DNA of 64,000 nt from an uncultured bacterium (GCA_905215965.1 CAJMSD010000001.1:124001-188000); one strand, 5' to 3'; shown: positions 24,454-32,664, numbered from the stretch's first letter. A program made the numbers and translations. The notes: generated by a model from the letters alone, not told the origin.

Positions 24454-25548
24454 ATGAAAATCGAACTGAAAGAGATTACCGTCCGTGACGTTGCAGAGGG
24501 GTATCAGGACAGTGCTGAAAAGGGCGTGACCGGCTACGGCGGCAAGTTGAACATCAGACCAGCATTTCAGCGTGAGTTCGTCTATGGGCAGAAAGAGCGT
24601 GATGCTGTTCTTGATACCGTCATGAAAGACTTTCCGCTGAATGTTATGTACTGGTGTGCGACCGATGACGGCACATTTGAGCTTTTGGACGGACAGCAGC
24701 GCACGATCAGCCTGTGTCAGTATGTGAGCGGCGATTTCTCCATCGGCAACCGCTATTTTCATAGCCTGACCGCAACGGAGCAGAAGCAGATCCTCGACTA
24801 CAAGCTCATGATCTACATTTGCACGGGCAACGACAAGGAGAAGCTCGACTGGTTCAGAACGATCAACATCGCAGGTGTGCAGCTCTCTGACCAGGAGCTT
24901 CGGAATGCAGTATACTCCGGCTCCTGGGTGTCGGATGCAAAGCGATATTTCAGCAAGAATGGCTGTGCTGCTGTCAAGATCGGAGATAAGCTCCTGTCGG
25001 GCAAGATGATCCGCCAGGAATATCTCGAAACTGCTATTGAGTGGATCGCACTGCCGGAGGGCAAGTCTGTTGACCTCTATATGTCGGAGCATCAACACGA
25101 CAGCACCGCTGCTCCGCTGTGGATGTATTTCCAGACCGTCATTAACTGGGTGAATACCATTTTCCCGAAGTGGCGTAAGGAGATGAAGGGATTGGATTGG
25201 GGAAGGCTCTATCATGAGCATAAAAGTGACGCACTCGATCCTACGGCATTGGAGACAAAAATAACCGCTCTCATGGCAGACAAGGAAGTCACCAAGAACA
25301 GCGGTATATATGAATATCTGCTGACAGGAAAAGAAAAATACCTGAGCCTGCGTCAGTTTGACGAGGAAGATGGCCGCACAGCCTACGAACAACAGCAGGG
25401 TATCTGCCCGATCTGCGGTCAGCACTTTGACTTCGAGAAGATGCACGCCGATCATATCACGCCCTGGCACGCAGGCGGAAAGACCGTTCCGGAGAATTTG
25501 CAGATGCTGTGCAGGGATTGTAATTTGAAAAAGTCGGGGCAGGAATAA
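24454..25548 (+). CDS. DUF262 and HNH nuclease protein
   Basis: The 364-residue protein combines a DUF262 (ParB/Srx-like) domain at about 10-200, with RPAFQREFVYG and the conserved ELLDGQQRTISL, with a C-terminal HNH endonuclease at about 315-360. The HNH part shows CPICGQHF, HADHITPWHAGGKTVPENLQ and LCRDCNLKK, so metal-binding cysteines and the HNH core are intact. DUF262 domains occur in GmrSD-type restriction and other defence nucleases, where they may hydrolyse nucleotides. Four bases separate it from the methyltransferase, so a restriction-modification role is a reasonable inference. Which DNA it would cut is unknown. Confidence 0.88.
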   Translation: MKIELKEITVRDVAEGYQDSAEKGVTGYGGKLNIRPAFQREFVYGQKERDAVLDTVMKDFPLNVMYWCATDDGTFELLDGQQRTISLCQYVSGDFSIGNRYFHSLTATEQKQILDYKLMIYICTGNDKEKLDWFRTINIAGVQLSDQELRNAVYSGSWVSDAKRYFSKNGCAAVKIGDKLLSGKMIRQEYLETAIEWIALPEGKSVDLYMSEHQHDSTAAPLWMYFQTVINWVNTIFPKWRKEMKGLDWGRLYHEHKSDALDPTALETKITALMADKEVTKNSGIYEYLLTGKEKYLSLRQFDEEDGRTAYEQQQGICPICGQHFDFEKMHADHITPWHAGGKTVPENLQMLCRDCNLKKSGQE

Positions 25549-25570
25549 TAGAATATATAAGCGAATTCCC

Positions 25571-25599
25571 TTGAAATAATACGGGTATTGTGGTATAAT
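25571..25599 (+). promoter_or_regulatory. Promoter of the TIGR02391-like/DUF5677 gene pair
   Basis: TTGAAA (25571-25576) and TATAAT (25594-25599) are 17 bases apart. A CAGGGGGA ribosome site precedes the ATG at 25641. Confidence 0.75.
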
Positions 25600-25640
25600 G
25601 TAGATATACTGGATAACTGTGTTGTTTCAGGGGGATTTTT

Positions 25641-26366
25641 ATGATGATTAATAAAATACATGAATTGCAAAACTATCTCAATACTCTTTCCGCATCTATA
25701 ATGATGCCTTCAAATATAATTCATGCTTACGATGTAGCAAAAGCAAATGAAGCATTAACAATAATAGTTAAAGATACTGAATTATTATTTCCAATTATCA
25801 GTCAGAAGCTAAATCATGCCAAAGATTATTTATTTCGATATAATATTAACGGAACAGTAAATCCAAATCCTGTTGTGGTGGGACAAATTCTTGGGTATCT
25901 TAGTATTATACTGGAAAGTGAACAGACTAAACAATCAGAGGAATGGAAGTGTATTCATCCATTAATTCTTCAATCATCACAAAAGCTTTACAGTGAAGGC
26001 AATTATGCAGAGGCGGCAGTAAATGCTTTTATTGAAATTAATGCCCGTGTAAAAAAATTATACAAAGTCAAACTACCAAACGAAACGGATATTCCTGATG
26101 GTGTAGAAGCTATGAACAAGGTGTTTTCAGAAAAAAATACAATCGTTGAAATCTGCGACCGTACGACAGAAACTGGCAAGAACATACACAATGGTACAAG
26201 ATTTATGTTAGTAGGTGCTATGTCTGCATTGCGTAATCCTAAATCTCACTCAAATGATGAACGAGCTACAGTTACAAAAGAAGAGGCTATGCGAAGATTA
26301 ATGTTTGCCAGTCTTCTTATGTATAAGATTGATGATGCTGTAAAGTTTTCTGGCATTACGGAATAA
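25641..26366 (+). CDS. TIGR02391/Ymh-like protein (abortive-infection related)
   Basis: The 241-residue protein is mostly helical. Its second half fits the TIGR02391 (Ymh) pattern: WKCIHPLILQSSQKLYSEGN, then YAEAAVNAFIEINARVKKLY, a GVEAMNKVFS segment, and RFMLVGAMSALRNPKSHSND with the conserved NP..H. Members are found on prophages and mobile elements, and some are annotated as abortive infection proteins; the mechanism is not established. It has its own promoter and is followed after 17 bases by the DUF5677 gene. AT content is clearly higher than in guaA and the mob genes. Confidence 0.7.
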   Translation: MMINKIHELQNYLNTLSASIMMPSNIIHAYDVAKANEALTIIVKDTELLFPIISQKLNHAKDYLFRYNINGTVNPNPVVVGQILGYLSIILESEQTKQSEEWKCIHPLILQSSQKLYSEGNYAEAAVNAFIEINARVKKLYKVKLPNETDIPDGVEAMNKVFSEKNTIVEICDRTTETGKNIHNGTRFMLVGAMSALRNPKSHSNDERATVTKEEAMRRLMFASLLMYKIDDAVKFSGITE

Positions 26367-26383
26367 TTGATAGGAGCAAGTTT

Positions 26384-27382
26384 ATGGCTAACGACGAACT
26401 GAGAGAAATCTTTAACGAAACAATGGAATCTATTATTTCAGAATGGTTAGAAGAAGGACTATCTGAAAAAGAAATATCAGAAAAACTGACAGAAGAAAAG
26501 ATAAAAGACACAATGCTTGCAATTATGGACAAATCTTCCGAAGACTCACTTTCTTTTTTCAAAGAGCATATGTATGAGATTGCCTATACTGAGCAGGCAA
26601 AAACGGATGAATTTGTTTCCAGACAAAGGCAGACTTGGGGCGCAGGATTAGCTGCTTCACAAGCAATGTATATCATGGCTGTTGAGTCGGCAGAACTATT
26701 CAGTAAATTTGTAGCTGAGGACTTGGATGATACAGAAAGAAGGCATAAACAGTATTCTTTCTTGGTGTTGCAACATATGCACGGTAGAGCTTGCCAGATT
26801 TTCTTGGAAATATTCCACTTAATGAGGCTTGGGTTTGCAGATGGTGCATATGCTCGGTGGAGAACACTATATGAACTATGCTGCTGCGCAGATTTTATAA
26901 GGCATCATGGGGAAAAGATTGCCAAACAATACTATGAACAATCAAATACCGATGATCAAAATTATAGTTGGGCAACAGGCGCTTTTGATGAGAAAGGAAA
27001 TAAACTCGATGCTGGAAGCTTCAAAAAGATTCAAGAAATAGTAAACATTGACTCTGGCTGGTTGTCGCAATACAAATTGGCTTGTTTTATTACACACGCA
27101 TCATCCCAAGGGACTTTTGGAAGGCTTGCGAATGAAAGTACAGAAAACCTGATTCCTGTCGGGCATTCAAATTATGGTATTGCAACCGCAGCAGAACATT
27201 CCGCAATATGTTTATGCTGGATCACCGGAGAGTTTGTTACGTTATTCCATCATCTTGATTCAGATGCAAGATGTAAGTTATTAAGTGAATGGATCAAAGT
27301 GGTACGTGATGCGTATTTTACTGCTCATGAGGAAACATTCGGAGAAAAGCTTGGTGAAAATGAATCATCGAAAACCTCTTGA
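26384..27382 (+). CDS. DUF5677-like protein
   Basis: The 332-residue protein has an acidic helical N-terminus (ESIISEWLEEGLSEKEISEK) and a helical core (about 115-310) with MRLGFADGAYARWRTLYELC, close to the central motif I know for DUF5677. A conserved ITHASSQG segment and AAEHSAICLCWITGEFVTLF follow. No catalytic motif is known to me. DUF5677 proteins commonly occur on mobile elements and next to defence genes. The TAGGAG ribosome site and 17-base gap indicate co-expression with the TIGR02391-like gene. Function unknown. Confidence 0.7.
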   Translation: MANDELREIFNETMESIISEWLEEGLSEKEISEKLTEEKIKDTMLAIMDKSSEDSLSFFKEHMYEIAYTEQAKTDEFVSRQRQTWGAGLAASQAMYIMAVESAELFSKFVAEDLDDTERRHKQYSFLVLQHMHGRACQIFLEIFHLMRLGFADGAYARWRTLYELCCCADFIRHHGEKIAKQYYEQSNTDDQNYSWATGAFDEKGNKLDAGSFKKIQEIVNIDSGWLSQYKLACFITHASSQGTFGRLANESTENLIPVGHSNYGIATAAEHSAICLCWITGEFVTLFHHLDSDARCKLLSEWIKVVRDAYFTAHEETFGEKLGENESSKTS

Positions 27383-27490
27383 CAACCGCCCCAATCTGCG
27401 CTATAATACCAAATAAGGAGCAAGCCACCGGGCACATATTCTCCTATAAGTCGCTGGTTTTTGTTATCATGGCGCTAAAAAAATGATAAC
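27379..27490 (+). ncRNA. Orphan promoter with possible small RNA
   Basis: TTGACA (27379-27384), 17 bases, TATAAT (27402-27407) form a near-consensus promoter at the end of the DUF5677 gene with no protein frame behind it. The transcript would contain a short imperfect hairpin around 27422-27456 and the perfect inverted repeat GTTATCAT/ATGATAAC (27463-27470 with 27483-27490). There is an A-run in the loop but no T-run. The inverted repeat may be an integrase site rather than a terminator. I recognise no RNA family. Confidence 0.4.
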
Positions 27491-27555
27491 TTGGCATCAG
27501 TGGGCATTATTATACAGAGCAAAATGTATAACTGAGATACCACAGCACAAATCGC

Positions 27556-27573
27556 CTAAACAAATTTGTTTAG
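27556..27573. promoter_or_regulatory. Perfect palindrome matching the XRE repressor operators
   Basis: CTAAACAAATTTGTTTAG is a perfect 18-base palindrome. Its halves match the CTAAACA/TGTTTAG sites between the repressor and xis-int genes 10 kb away. It lies 18 bases inside the proposed right attachment site. Confidence 0.6.
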
Positions 27574-27590
27574 TATTGGGTGAAATCTGG

Positions 27591-27607
27591 GGAGTGGGAG
27601 TGACAAA
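27591..27607. other. Candidate right attachment site (attR)
   Basis: GGAGTGGGAGTGACAAA matches the guaA-end sequence at 15 of 17 positions, with nine identical bases at the start. Mismatches within the repeat mean the crossover core could be only GGAGTGGGA. Confidence 0.45.
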
Positions 27608-27679
27608 TCCTGAAAACGCGCAAAATCCGGTAACATAGCAATGACTTTCAAAAATGATATGATTTTTGTATGAAAGATA

Positions 27680-27722
27680 AGAGCTATCTGATTCAAATTT
27701 GAATCGGGTAGCTCTTTTTGTT
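27680..27722. terminator. Long terminator hairpin beyond the element
   Basis: AGAGCTATCTGATTCAAA pairs with TTTGAATCGGGTAGCTCT through an almost perfect 18-base stem, followed by TTTTTGTT on the plus strand. It also lies after the minus-strand anti-sigma gene. Confidence 0.8.
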
Positions 27723-27751
27723 ATTCTATAATCCAAATGATATTTATTGCT

Positions 27752-28402
27752 TTACTTATCTTTTTCCCAGAGTACAATTTCCTTATCGGCTTCTGTATCG
27801 TAGTAAAAGATGTAACTTATTTCGGGTTTATCGTTAAGATTAAATAATTTGCTGTACTGCCAGTCGGATGAGTTGATATTAAACATGGAAATATTTTTAT
27901 ATCGTTCTTTTATTATGCTGAAACCGTAGCCGACCTTGTTATTGCTGTCGAAATCGTCATCATAATAAAAATGATTGCCGTCGGCATCGCTTATTGTAGG
28001 GAATATATATCCGGAAGCTGCGTCCATTTTTCTGCCTACCCAGACATTGCCGTCACTGTCGGTCTGAATAGTGACATTATCCTCCATACCATCACCATAT
28101 TGAATTCGCACCGGAGACATCATAAAGGCTATCATTGCAATGCAGGTCGCGTAAGCAACGATCACAGAAATAACCACAGCGGCGATGCGTTTTATGATTA
28201 TTTTCCTTTTAATTTTCTTTATTGCGGTAATATCCCTGTCAACGGAAACATTTACAGATGTGCTCATTTTCCCAAGCAGCTTTTTACATTCCGAACAATT
28301 AGAAAGATGTTCGGCTACAGCATTTCTGCTTTCCTCACTGCATAAATTTTCTGCGTAGAGCGGAAGCAGATCGCGTATCATATCACAATTTTTCTTACTC
28401 AT
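27752..28402 (-). CDS. Zinc-finger anti-sigma factor, membrane-bound
   Basis: The 216-residue protein begins with a ZAS-type anti-sigma domain: NCDMIRDLLPLYAENLCSEE and then AEHLSNCSECKKLLG, containing HxxxCxxC. A transmembrane segment follows at about 70-95 (IAAVVISVIVAYATCIAMIA), and a C-terminal extracytoplasmic domain of about 115 residues could sense a signal. The start overlaps the stop of the sigma gene upstream by four bases, so the pair is coupled. It should hold the sigma factor inactive until released. Confidence 0.9.
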   Translation of the reverse strand: MSKKNCDMIRDLLPLYAENLCSEESRNAVAEHLSNCSECKKLLGKMSTSVNVSVDRDITAIKKIKRKIIIKRIAAVVISVIVAYATCIAMIAFMMSPVRIQYGDGMEDNVTIQTDSDGNVWVGRKMDAASGYIFPTISDADGNHFYYDDDFDSNNKVGYGFSIIKERYKNISMFNINSSDWQYSKLFNLNDKPEISYIFYYDTEADKEIVLWEKDK

Positions 28403-28881
28403 TTTGACTCCTCCAGTCTTTCAATTATTTTAAGCTTAGTGCGATGAAAAGTCACCGTTGCCCAGTTTTCACTTTTTCCAAACACTTCACCGATCTGACG
28501 AAAAGATAATTCACTGAATACTCTCAGCCGGAATACTTCTTTTTTTATGTCGTCCATTTCGTCGAGTATCCGATGTATTGCGGCTGCCGTATCGTTATCT
28601 TCTATTCTGGTTTCAACAGAAACGGTTTTGTCCTGTTCTGTTTCAGGCACATCATTTCCGCTCATGTACTTGTTTTTTCTGAAAAAAGAATAGTAGCAAT
28701 TTTTAGCGATTCTCAAAAGCCACATTCGAATATCACAGTCTCCTCTGAATTCCTTGACGGACTTGAGTGCTTTGAAAAAAGTCTCCTGAGTCAATTCTTC
28801 AGCCAGATCATCGTTATGCGTAATAGATTTCAAATACAAAAATACGTCATGAAAATAATCCCGATATATATCTTCGATCAT
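28399..28881 (-). CDS. ECF-type RNA polymerase sigma factor
   Basis: Two adjacent ATG codons (28884 and 28881) follow AGGAGGAG. I use 28881 for spacing, giving 160 residues; the longer open frame upstream has no ribosome site. Region 2 is at about 5-75 (YRDYFHDVFLYLKSITHNDD, then LAEELTQETFFKALKSV and DIRMWLLRIAKNCYYSFFRK). Region 4 is at about 105-155 (LDEMDDIKKEVFRLRVFSEL, then SFRQIGEVFGKSENWATV). It is co-translated with the anti-sigma factor. Target genes are unknown, although the dockerin and cellulase genes are neighbours. Confidence 0.92.
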   Translation of the reverse strand: MIEDIYRDYFHDVFLYLKSITHNDDLAEELTQETFFKALKSVKEFRGDCDIRMWLLRIAKNCYYSFFRKNKYMSGNDVPETEQDKTVSVETRIEDNDTAAAIHRILDEMDDIKKEVFRLRVFSELSFRQIGEVFGKSENWATVTFHRTKLKIIERLEESK

Positions 28882-28952
28882 CATGTCTCCTCCTCTCTGT
28901 ATATAGGACGCGCAAAGCTTTAAAATCTTACAAATAAATATTATAATTTTAG

Positions 28953-28980
28953 AAAAAACGGCAGAGAAACATCTCTGCCG
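28953..28980 (-). terminator. Terminator of the minus-strand dockerin gene
   Basis: On the minus strand CGGCAGAG / CTCTGCCG around a six-base loop is followed by TTTTTTCT. It ends the transcript of the gene at 29037-29888 before the sigma factor gene. Confidence 0.8.
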
Positions 28981-29036
28981 CATAGATATATAATAGTTAT
29001 ATGGAAAAATCAAAGCCTGCGTGTCACAGGAAAAGA

Positions 29037-29888
29037 TCAAGCCATAAAGTCCTCAAGGCTGTCAGTTCCGCCTGTAGCCGTATAAGCGTAGTAAGCGAGG
29101 ATCGTTGAAGCGTCGGAAGAATCAACAGCTTCGTCCTTATTAACGTCGCCTGCGAGTCTCTGAAGTCCGGAAAGAGTTGAAGCTCCGCCTGTAGCAACAG
29201 TTGCATAGTCGGCAAGAACCAATGAAGCGTCGGAAGCGTCTACAGCTCCGCTGCTGTCAACATCGCCAAGAGTATATTCAGGCTCTATTTCCTTAATATT
29301 AGAAGTACCCTCGTTGTAAAGTCCCTGAACCTCGAATCTTACAGTAAGAGTAGTTTCGATAGGTGTGTCCTTAAGACCGAGACCGGCTTCAGTCATACCC
29401 CATGTGTCCTTAGTAAGAAGAATTCGGCAGTGACCGGGACCATCATAATAAGTAAGGTTATAAGCTGCATCGTTGTTTTCAAACTCTACGGGAACACCGT
29501 CTGCAAGTATCTCATAAACAGTGATCTTAAGATCGGGATACTGATGAGAGGTAAACTGTTTCTTATCATCACTGTCGGGATCTGAACCTGCGATATTAAG
29601 CCATACGCACTGTTCGCTGTCAGTACCGAAATCTGTAAATGTGATAGATGATTCATACTTAGCGTTTCCGTTTACATAAGCAGGGGAAATTTCCGTATTG
29701 TTGCTGTTGCCGTCGTTGCCCTCTCCATAGTACGTATGAGTACCCATCATACCGCGGATCTCAGCGATAGCAACGGTGTTTTCGGGCATCTCGGGAGTCT
29801 CGGCTTCTGCGTTTACATTAAGTGCGCAAACAGCAGATGAGAGGACCGCTGCGGATGCGATAACAGAAAAAAACTTTTTCATAGTCAT
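29037..29888 (-). CDS. Secreted dockerin protein with an unassigned N-terminal module
   Basis: The ATG at 29888 follows GGAGG by eight bases and gives 283 residues. A signal peptide (KKFFSVIASAAVLSSAVCAL) precedes a region of about 175 residues I cannot assign. It looks like an all-beta domain (YESSITFTDFGTDSEQCVWL, then YPDLKITVYEILADGVPVEF) and could be a carbohydrate-binding or adaptor module. Residues about 210-282 are a dockerin (LGDVDSSGAVDASDASLVLA and GDVNKDEAVDSSDASTILAY). The dockerin is of the SSDAS/AYYAYTATGG type, shared with the LRR quartet at 41-45 kb rather than with the cellulases next door. It should attach non-covalently to a scaffoldin. Confidence 0.88.
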   Translation of the reverse strand: MTMKKFFSVIASAAVLSSAVCALNVNAEAETPEMPENTVAIAEIRGMMGTHTYYGEGNDGNSNNTEISPAYVNGNAKYESSITFTDFGTDSEQCVWLNIAGSDPDSDDKKQFTSHQYPDLKITVYEILADGVPVEFENNDAAYNLTYYDGPGHCRILLTKDTWGMTEAGLGLKDTPIETTLTVRFEVQGLYNEGTSNIKEIEPEYTLGDVDSSGAVDASDASLVLADYATVATGGASTLSGLQRLAGDVNKDEAVDSSDASTILAYYAYTATGGTDSLEDFMA

Positions 29889-30101
29889 AATAAAGACCTC
29901 CAATTCAAAATATTATATCATAATTATATCAAATTTAAAGAGTAATGTCAATATGTAAATATAATATATACAAATTTTGTAAATTTTGGGAAAATTCAAT
30001 ATAAAGGTATGGCGGAGACTGCGGTTATCATGGTATTGCCCAATTATGCGGCGGCGGATTTGTTCAGGTTGCCTAATATTTGCGAAAAATCATCGTTTCG
30101 C

Positions 30102-30193
30102 TTGACTTTTTTTCCTTTATGTAGTAAATTTAAAGTGTATAAGTACCTGTTTTCAGCGCGCTTAGGGATAATTTTGGGCTGCCGTGAAAACAG
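30102..30193 (+). promoter_or_regulatory. Promoter and 5' UTR stem of the first GH9 gene
   Basis: TTGACT (30102-30107), 17 bases, TAAATT (30125-30130). The leader carries the perfect inverted repeat CTGTTTTCA / TGAAAACAG (30147-30155 with 30185-30193) enclosing 29 bases. It could be an RNA stem or an operator. The remaining divergent spacer (29889-30101) holds AT-rich sequence and no gene I can support. Confidence 0.55.
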
Positions 30194-30248
30194 ATACAAA
30201 AGCGTAATTGCATATAATAATATAATGATAACGAGAGAGGGTTTTGTT

Positions 30249-32606
30249 ATGTATTTTAAAAGGATTGCTGCGGCAGTTTCGGCTCTTGCCGTGTCTGCCG
30301 GGATTGCGGCATATGTTCCGAAAAATGCTCCGGCTGTACCCGTGACTACCGCTTCTGCGGCTGATTTCGAGGTCAATTATGCCGAAGCGCTCCAGAAATC
30401 AATGTTCTTCTACGAGGTTCAGCAGGCAGGCGAGCTTCCCGATTGGAATATGGTTTCGTGGCGCGACGATTCAATGCTGACGGATATCGTTCCCGGAGGC
30501 TGGTTCGACGCAGGAGATCACTTCAAGTTTGTTCTTACCAACGCATACACCGCAAATATGCTTGCTTGGGGTCTTATCGAGTACAAGGACGCCGTTCAGA
30601 AAGCCGGCTTGTATGATCTTTACCTCAAGAACCTTAAATGGGGTCTTGACTACGTTATGGGCTGCGATGAGGGCGATAAAGTAATCGGAACTATCGGTCA
30701 CCCCACAATGGATCACGTCTGGTGGGGAAGCGCCGAGCTTTACGAGCGCAAAATGAAGCTTCAGTATTCAACGGACGAACGTCCTTACGATGAGATCACC
30801 TGTACTACAACCGTAGCCGATATGGCTTCTGCTCTTGCAGCCGGATATATCGTTTTCAAGGACGAAGATCCTGCTGCTGCCGAGGAATATCTGAAACACG
30901 CAAAGAGCCTTTTCGAATTTGCCGATAAAACAAGAAGCAACGACGATCAGGGCGTTCAGAAAAATTATTACAACACTCAGCAAAGCGGCAGCGACGCTGA
31001 TTTTATGGACGAGCTTTTCTTTGCTGCAAACTGGCTCTACAGAGCAACGGGAGATCAGTCGTATCTTGACAAGGCTGAAACGGAATATCTCCCAAATCTG
31101 GGCAGAGAGAATCAGTCTACCGACTATAAGTTCACATGGGGACACTGTTGGGACGATACCATGCAGGGAGCTATACTCCTTTACGCTCAGAATACGGGCA
31201 AGCAGGAATGGATAGACCATGTTGAAAAGCATCTTCAATACTGGACTGACGGCGTTGAACAGGAATGGGGCGGTACAAAGAGGGTAGCGTATACTCCTGA
31301 CGGTTTAGCATGGCTCTTTAACTGGGGTTCGCTCCGTCATGCTGAAAATACGGCGTTTCTGGCTATGCTTGCGTCCGATACTATTTTTAAGGATGATGCC
31401 GAACTCAGCAAAAAGTATACGGACTGGGCAAAAACTCAGATGGATTACGCTTTCGGCAATAACGATCTTGGATTGAGCTACGTTGTCGGCATGGGCGAAA
31501 AGAATCCTGTAAATATCCACCACAGAACAGCCAGCGGCGCTCACGATGACCACTGGAATGAGCTTGGAAAGCTCAACGAGGACGGAACTCCGTATCAGGA
31601 TCCCAAGTGGCAGACCGAATATGCTCATGTTCTTTACGGCGCGTTGGAGGGCGGTCCTTCTCAGGACGGAAGCTTTAAGGACGATAATGCAGCTTACGAG
31701 CATACGGAGGTAGCTATCGATTACAATGCCGGATTTACGGCTTGTCTCTGCGCTATGATCGACGAGTACGGCGGAACTCCTCTTGCCGATTTCCCACCGA
31801 CAGAAGCTCCTAAGTGGGCAGAATTCTATATAAAGGCTTCATTCAATCAGGCAACGGACAGCTACACGGAGCTGAAGGTTTATGCAATGAACGACTCCGC
31901 ATGGCCTGCAAGAGTTATACAAGATCTGTCATATAACTATTATTTCGATATTTCCGAGCTTGTCGAGCAGGGATTTTCTATCAACGACGTTCAGGTGAAG
32001 ATCGGCACGGATCAGCATCAGGGCGACGAGGGTAAGGCTTCAATTTCAGAGCCGATACAGTATGACGGAAACATCTATTATGTTAAGATCACGTTCGGCG
32101 ACGGAAGAGTCGTAATGCCTACGGGACAGTCCGAGCATCGTTCCGAACTGCAGTTCAGAGTTGGAATCCCGGACAGCCTTAAGACCGCTGACGGCGGCAA
32201 GGTAACCTGGGACAGAGACAACGATTACTCGGCTCAGAACCTTGTTCAGGGCGGCGAGGATAACATGATCTCTACACCTTATATAACAATGTACGACGGC
32301 GATACGCTTATCTGGGGCACAGAGCCGGACGGAACAACTCCGCTGCCTACCGAAAAGCCGACAGAAGCTACTACCGGAGAGGAAGACGTAACGGTTTGGG
32401 GCGACGCGGACCTCAGCGGAAACGTAAATATCGACGACGTTGTAAAGATCCTTTGCTACAGTGCGGACAGTCAGGCGTTTCCTATGGAAGAGCAGGGGAA
32501 AAAGAACGCCGACGTTTATCAGAACGGCGACGGAGTAAGCGCAAACGATGCTGTTTCCGTTCAAAAATTCCTTGCAAATAACATTGATTCGCTGCCCGAG
32601 AGTTAA
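30249..32606 (+). CDS. GH9 endoglucanase with CBM3c and dockerin
   Basis: The ATG at 30249 follows GAGAGAGGG and starts a signal peptide (KRIAAAVSALAVSAGIAAYV); the frame open further upstream has no signal. The 785-residue protein comprises a GH9 catalytic domain (about 40-500), a CBM3c (about 521-690) and a dockerin (about 714-783). Catalytic features are GGWFDAGDHFKFV (nucleophile-side Asp pair near 87-90), NPVNIHHRTASGAH, and HTEVAIDYNAGF with the acid Glu. CBM3c fused behind GH9 normally helps processive cutting of amorphous cellulose. The dockerin (GDADLSGNVNIDDVVKILCY, then NGDGVSANDAVSVQKFLANN) places it on the cellulosome. Confidence 0.96.
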   Translation: MYFKRIAAAVSALAVSAGIAAYVPKNAPAVPVTTASAADFEVNYAEALQKSMFFYEVQQAGELPDWNMVSWRDDSMLTDIVPGGWFDAGDHFKFVLTNAYTANMLAWGLIEYKDAVQKAGLYDLYLKNLKWGLDYVMGCDEGDKVIGTIGHPTMDHVWWGSAELYERKMKLQYSTDERPYDEITCTTTVADMASALAAGYIVFKDEDPAAAEEYLKHAKSLFEFADKTRSNDDQGVQKNYYNTQQSGSDADFMDELFFAANWLYRATGDQSYLDKAETEYLPNLGRENQSTDYKFTWGHCWDDTMQGAILLYAQNTGKQEWIDHVEKHLQYWTDGVEQEWGGTKRVAYTPDGLAWLFNWGSLRHAENTAFLAMLASDTIFKDDAELSKKYTDWAKTQMDYAFGNNDLGLSYVVGMGEKNPVNIHHRTASGAHDDHWNELGKLNEDGTPYQDPKWQTEYAHVLYGALEGGPSQDGSFKDDNAAYEHTEVAIDYNAGFTACLCAMIDEYGGTPLADFPPTEAPKWAEFYIKASFNQATDSYTELKVYAMNDSAWPARVIQDLSYNYYFDISELVEQGFSINDVQVKIGTDQHQGDEGKASISEPIQYDGNIYYVKITFGDGRVVMPTGQSEHRSELQFRVGIPDSLKTADGGKVTWDRDNDYSAQNLVQGGEDNMISTPYITMYDGDTLIWGTEPDGTTPLPTEKPTEATTGEEDVTVWGDADLSGNVNIDDVVKILCYSADSQAFPMEEQGKKNADVYQNGDGVSANDAVSVQKFLANNIDSLPES

Positions 32607-32632
32607 TCAAATAACAAATTCATAAAACATTC

Positions 32633-32664
32633 AAAAGAGAGCTTTGCGCTCTCTTTTGTTTTTT
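32633..32664 (+). terminator. Terminator of the first GH9 gene
   Basis: AAAAGAGAGC / GCTCTCTTTT with a five-base loop is followed by GTTTTTTT. Confidence 0.85.

Larger units (their letters stand above)
16833..27607. mobile_element. Probable integrative mobilizable element in the guaA 3' end (about 10.8 kb)
   Basis: Between guaA and the sigma/anti-sigma pair lie an XRE repressor, an Xis-like protein, a tyrosine integrase, a MobC-like protein, a MOBV relaxase, a second XRE regulator and defence-like cargo; none belongs to a normal host neighbourhood. A 17-base imperfect repeat (GGAGTGGGA identical, 15 of 17 overall) lies at the guaA end (16833-16849) and at 27591-27607. Short TGATAAC repeats occur near both ends. 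A repressor-like operator palindrome lies next to the right end. Cargo at 25.6-27.4 kb is visibly more AT-rich than the flanking host genes. No conjugation (type IV secretion) genes are present, so transfer would need a helper. The right boundary is the least certain part. Confidence 0.7.

Noticed and set aside
27421..27476. Possible type I toxin frame ending in YKSLVFVIMALKK
   Set aside because: No start codon is present in that frame after the promoter.
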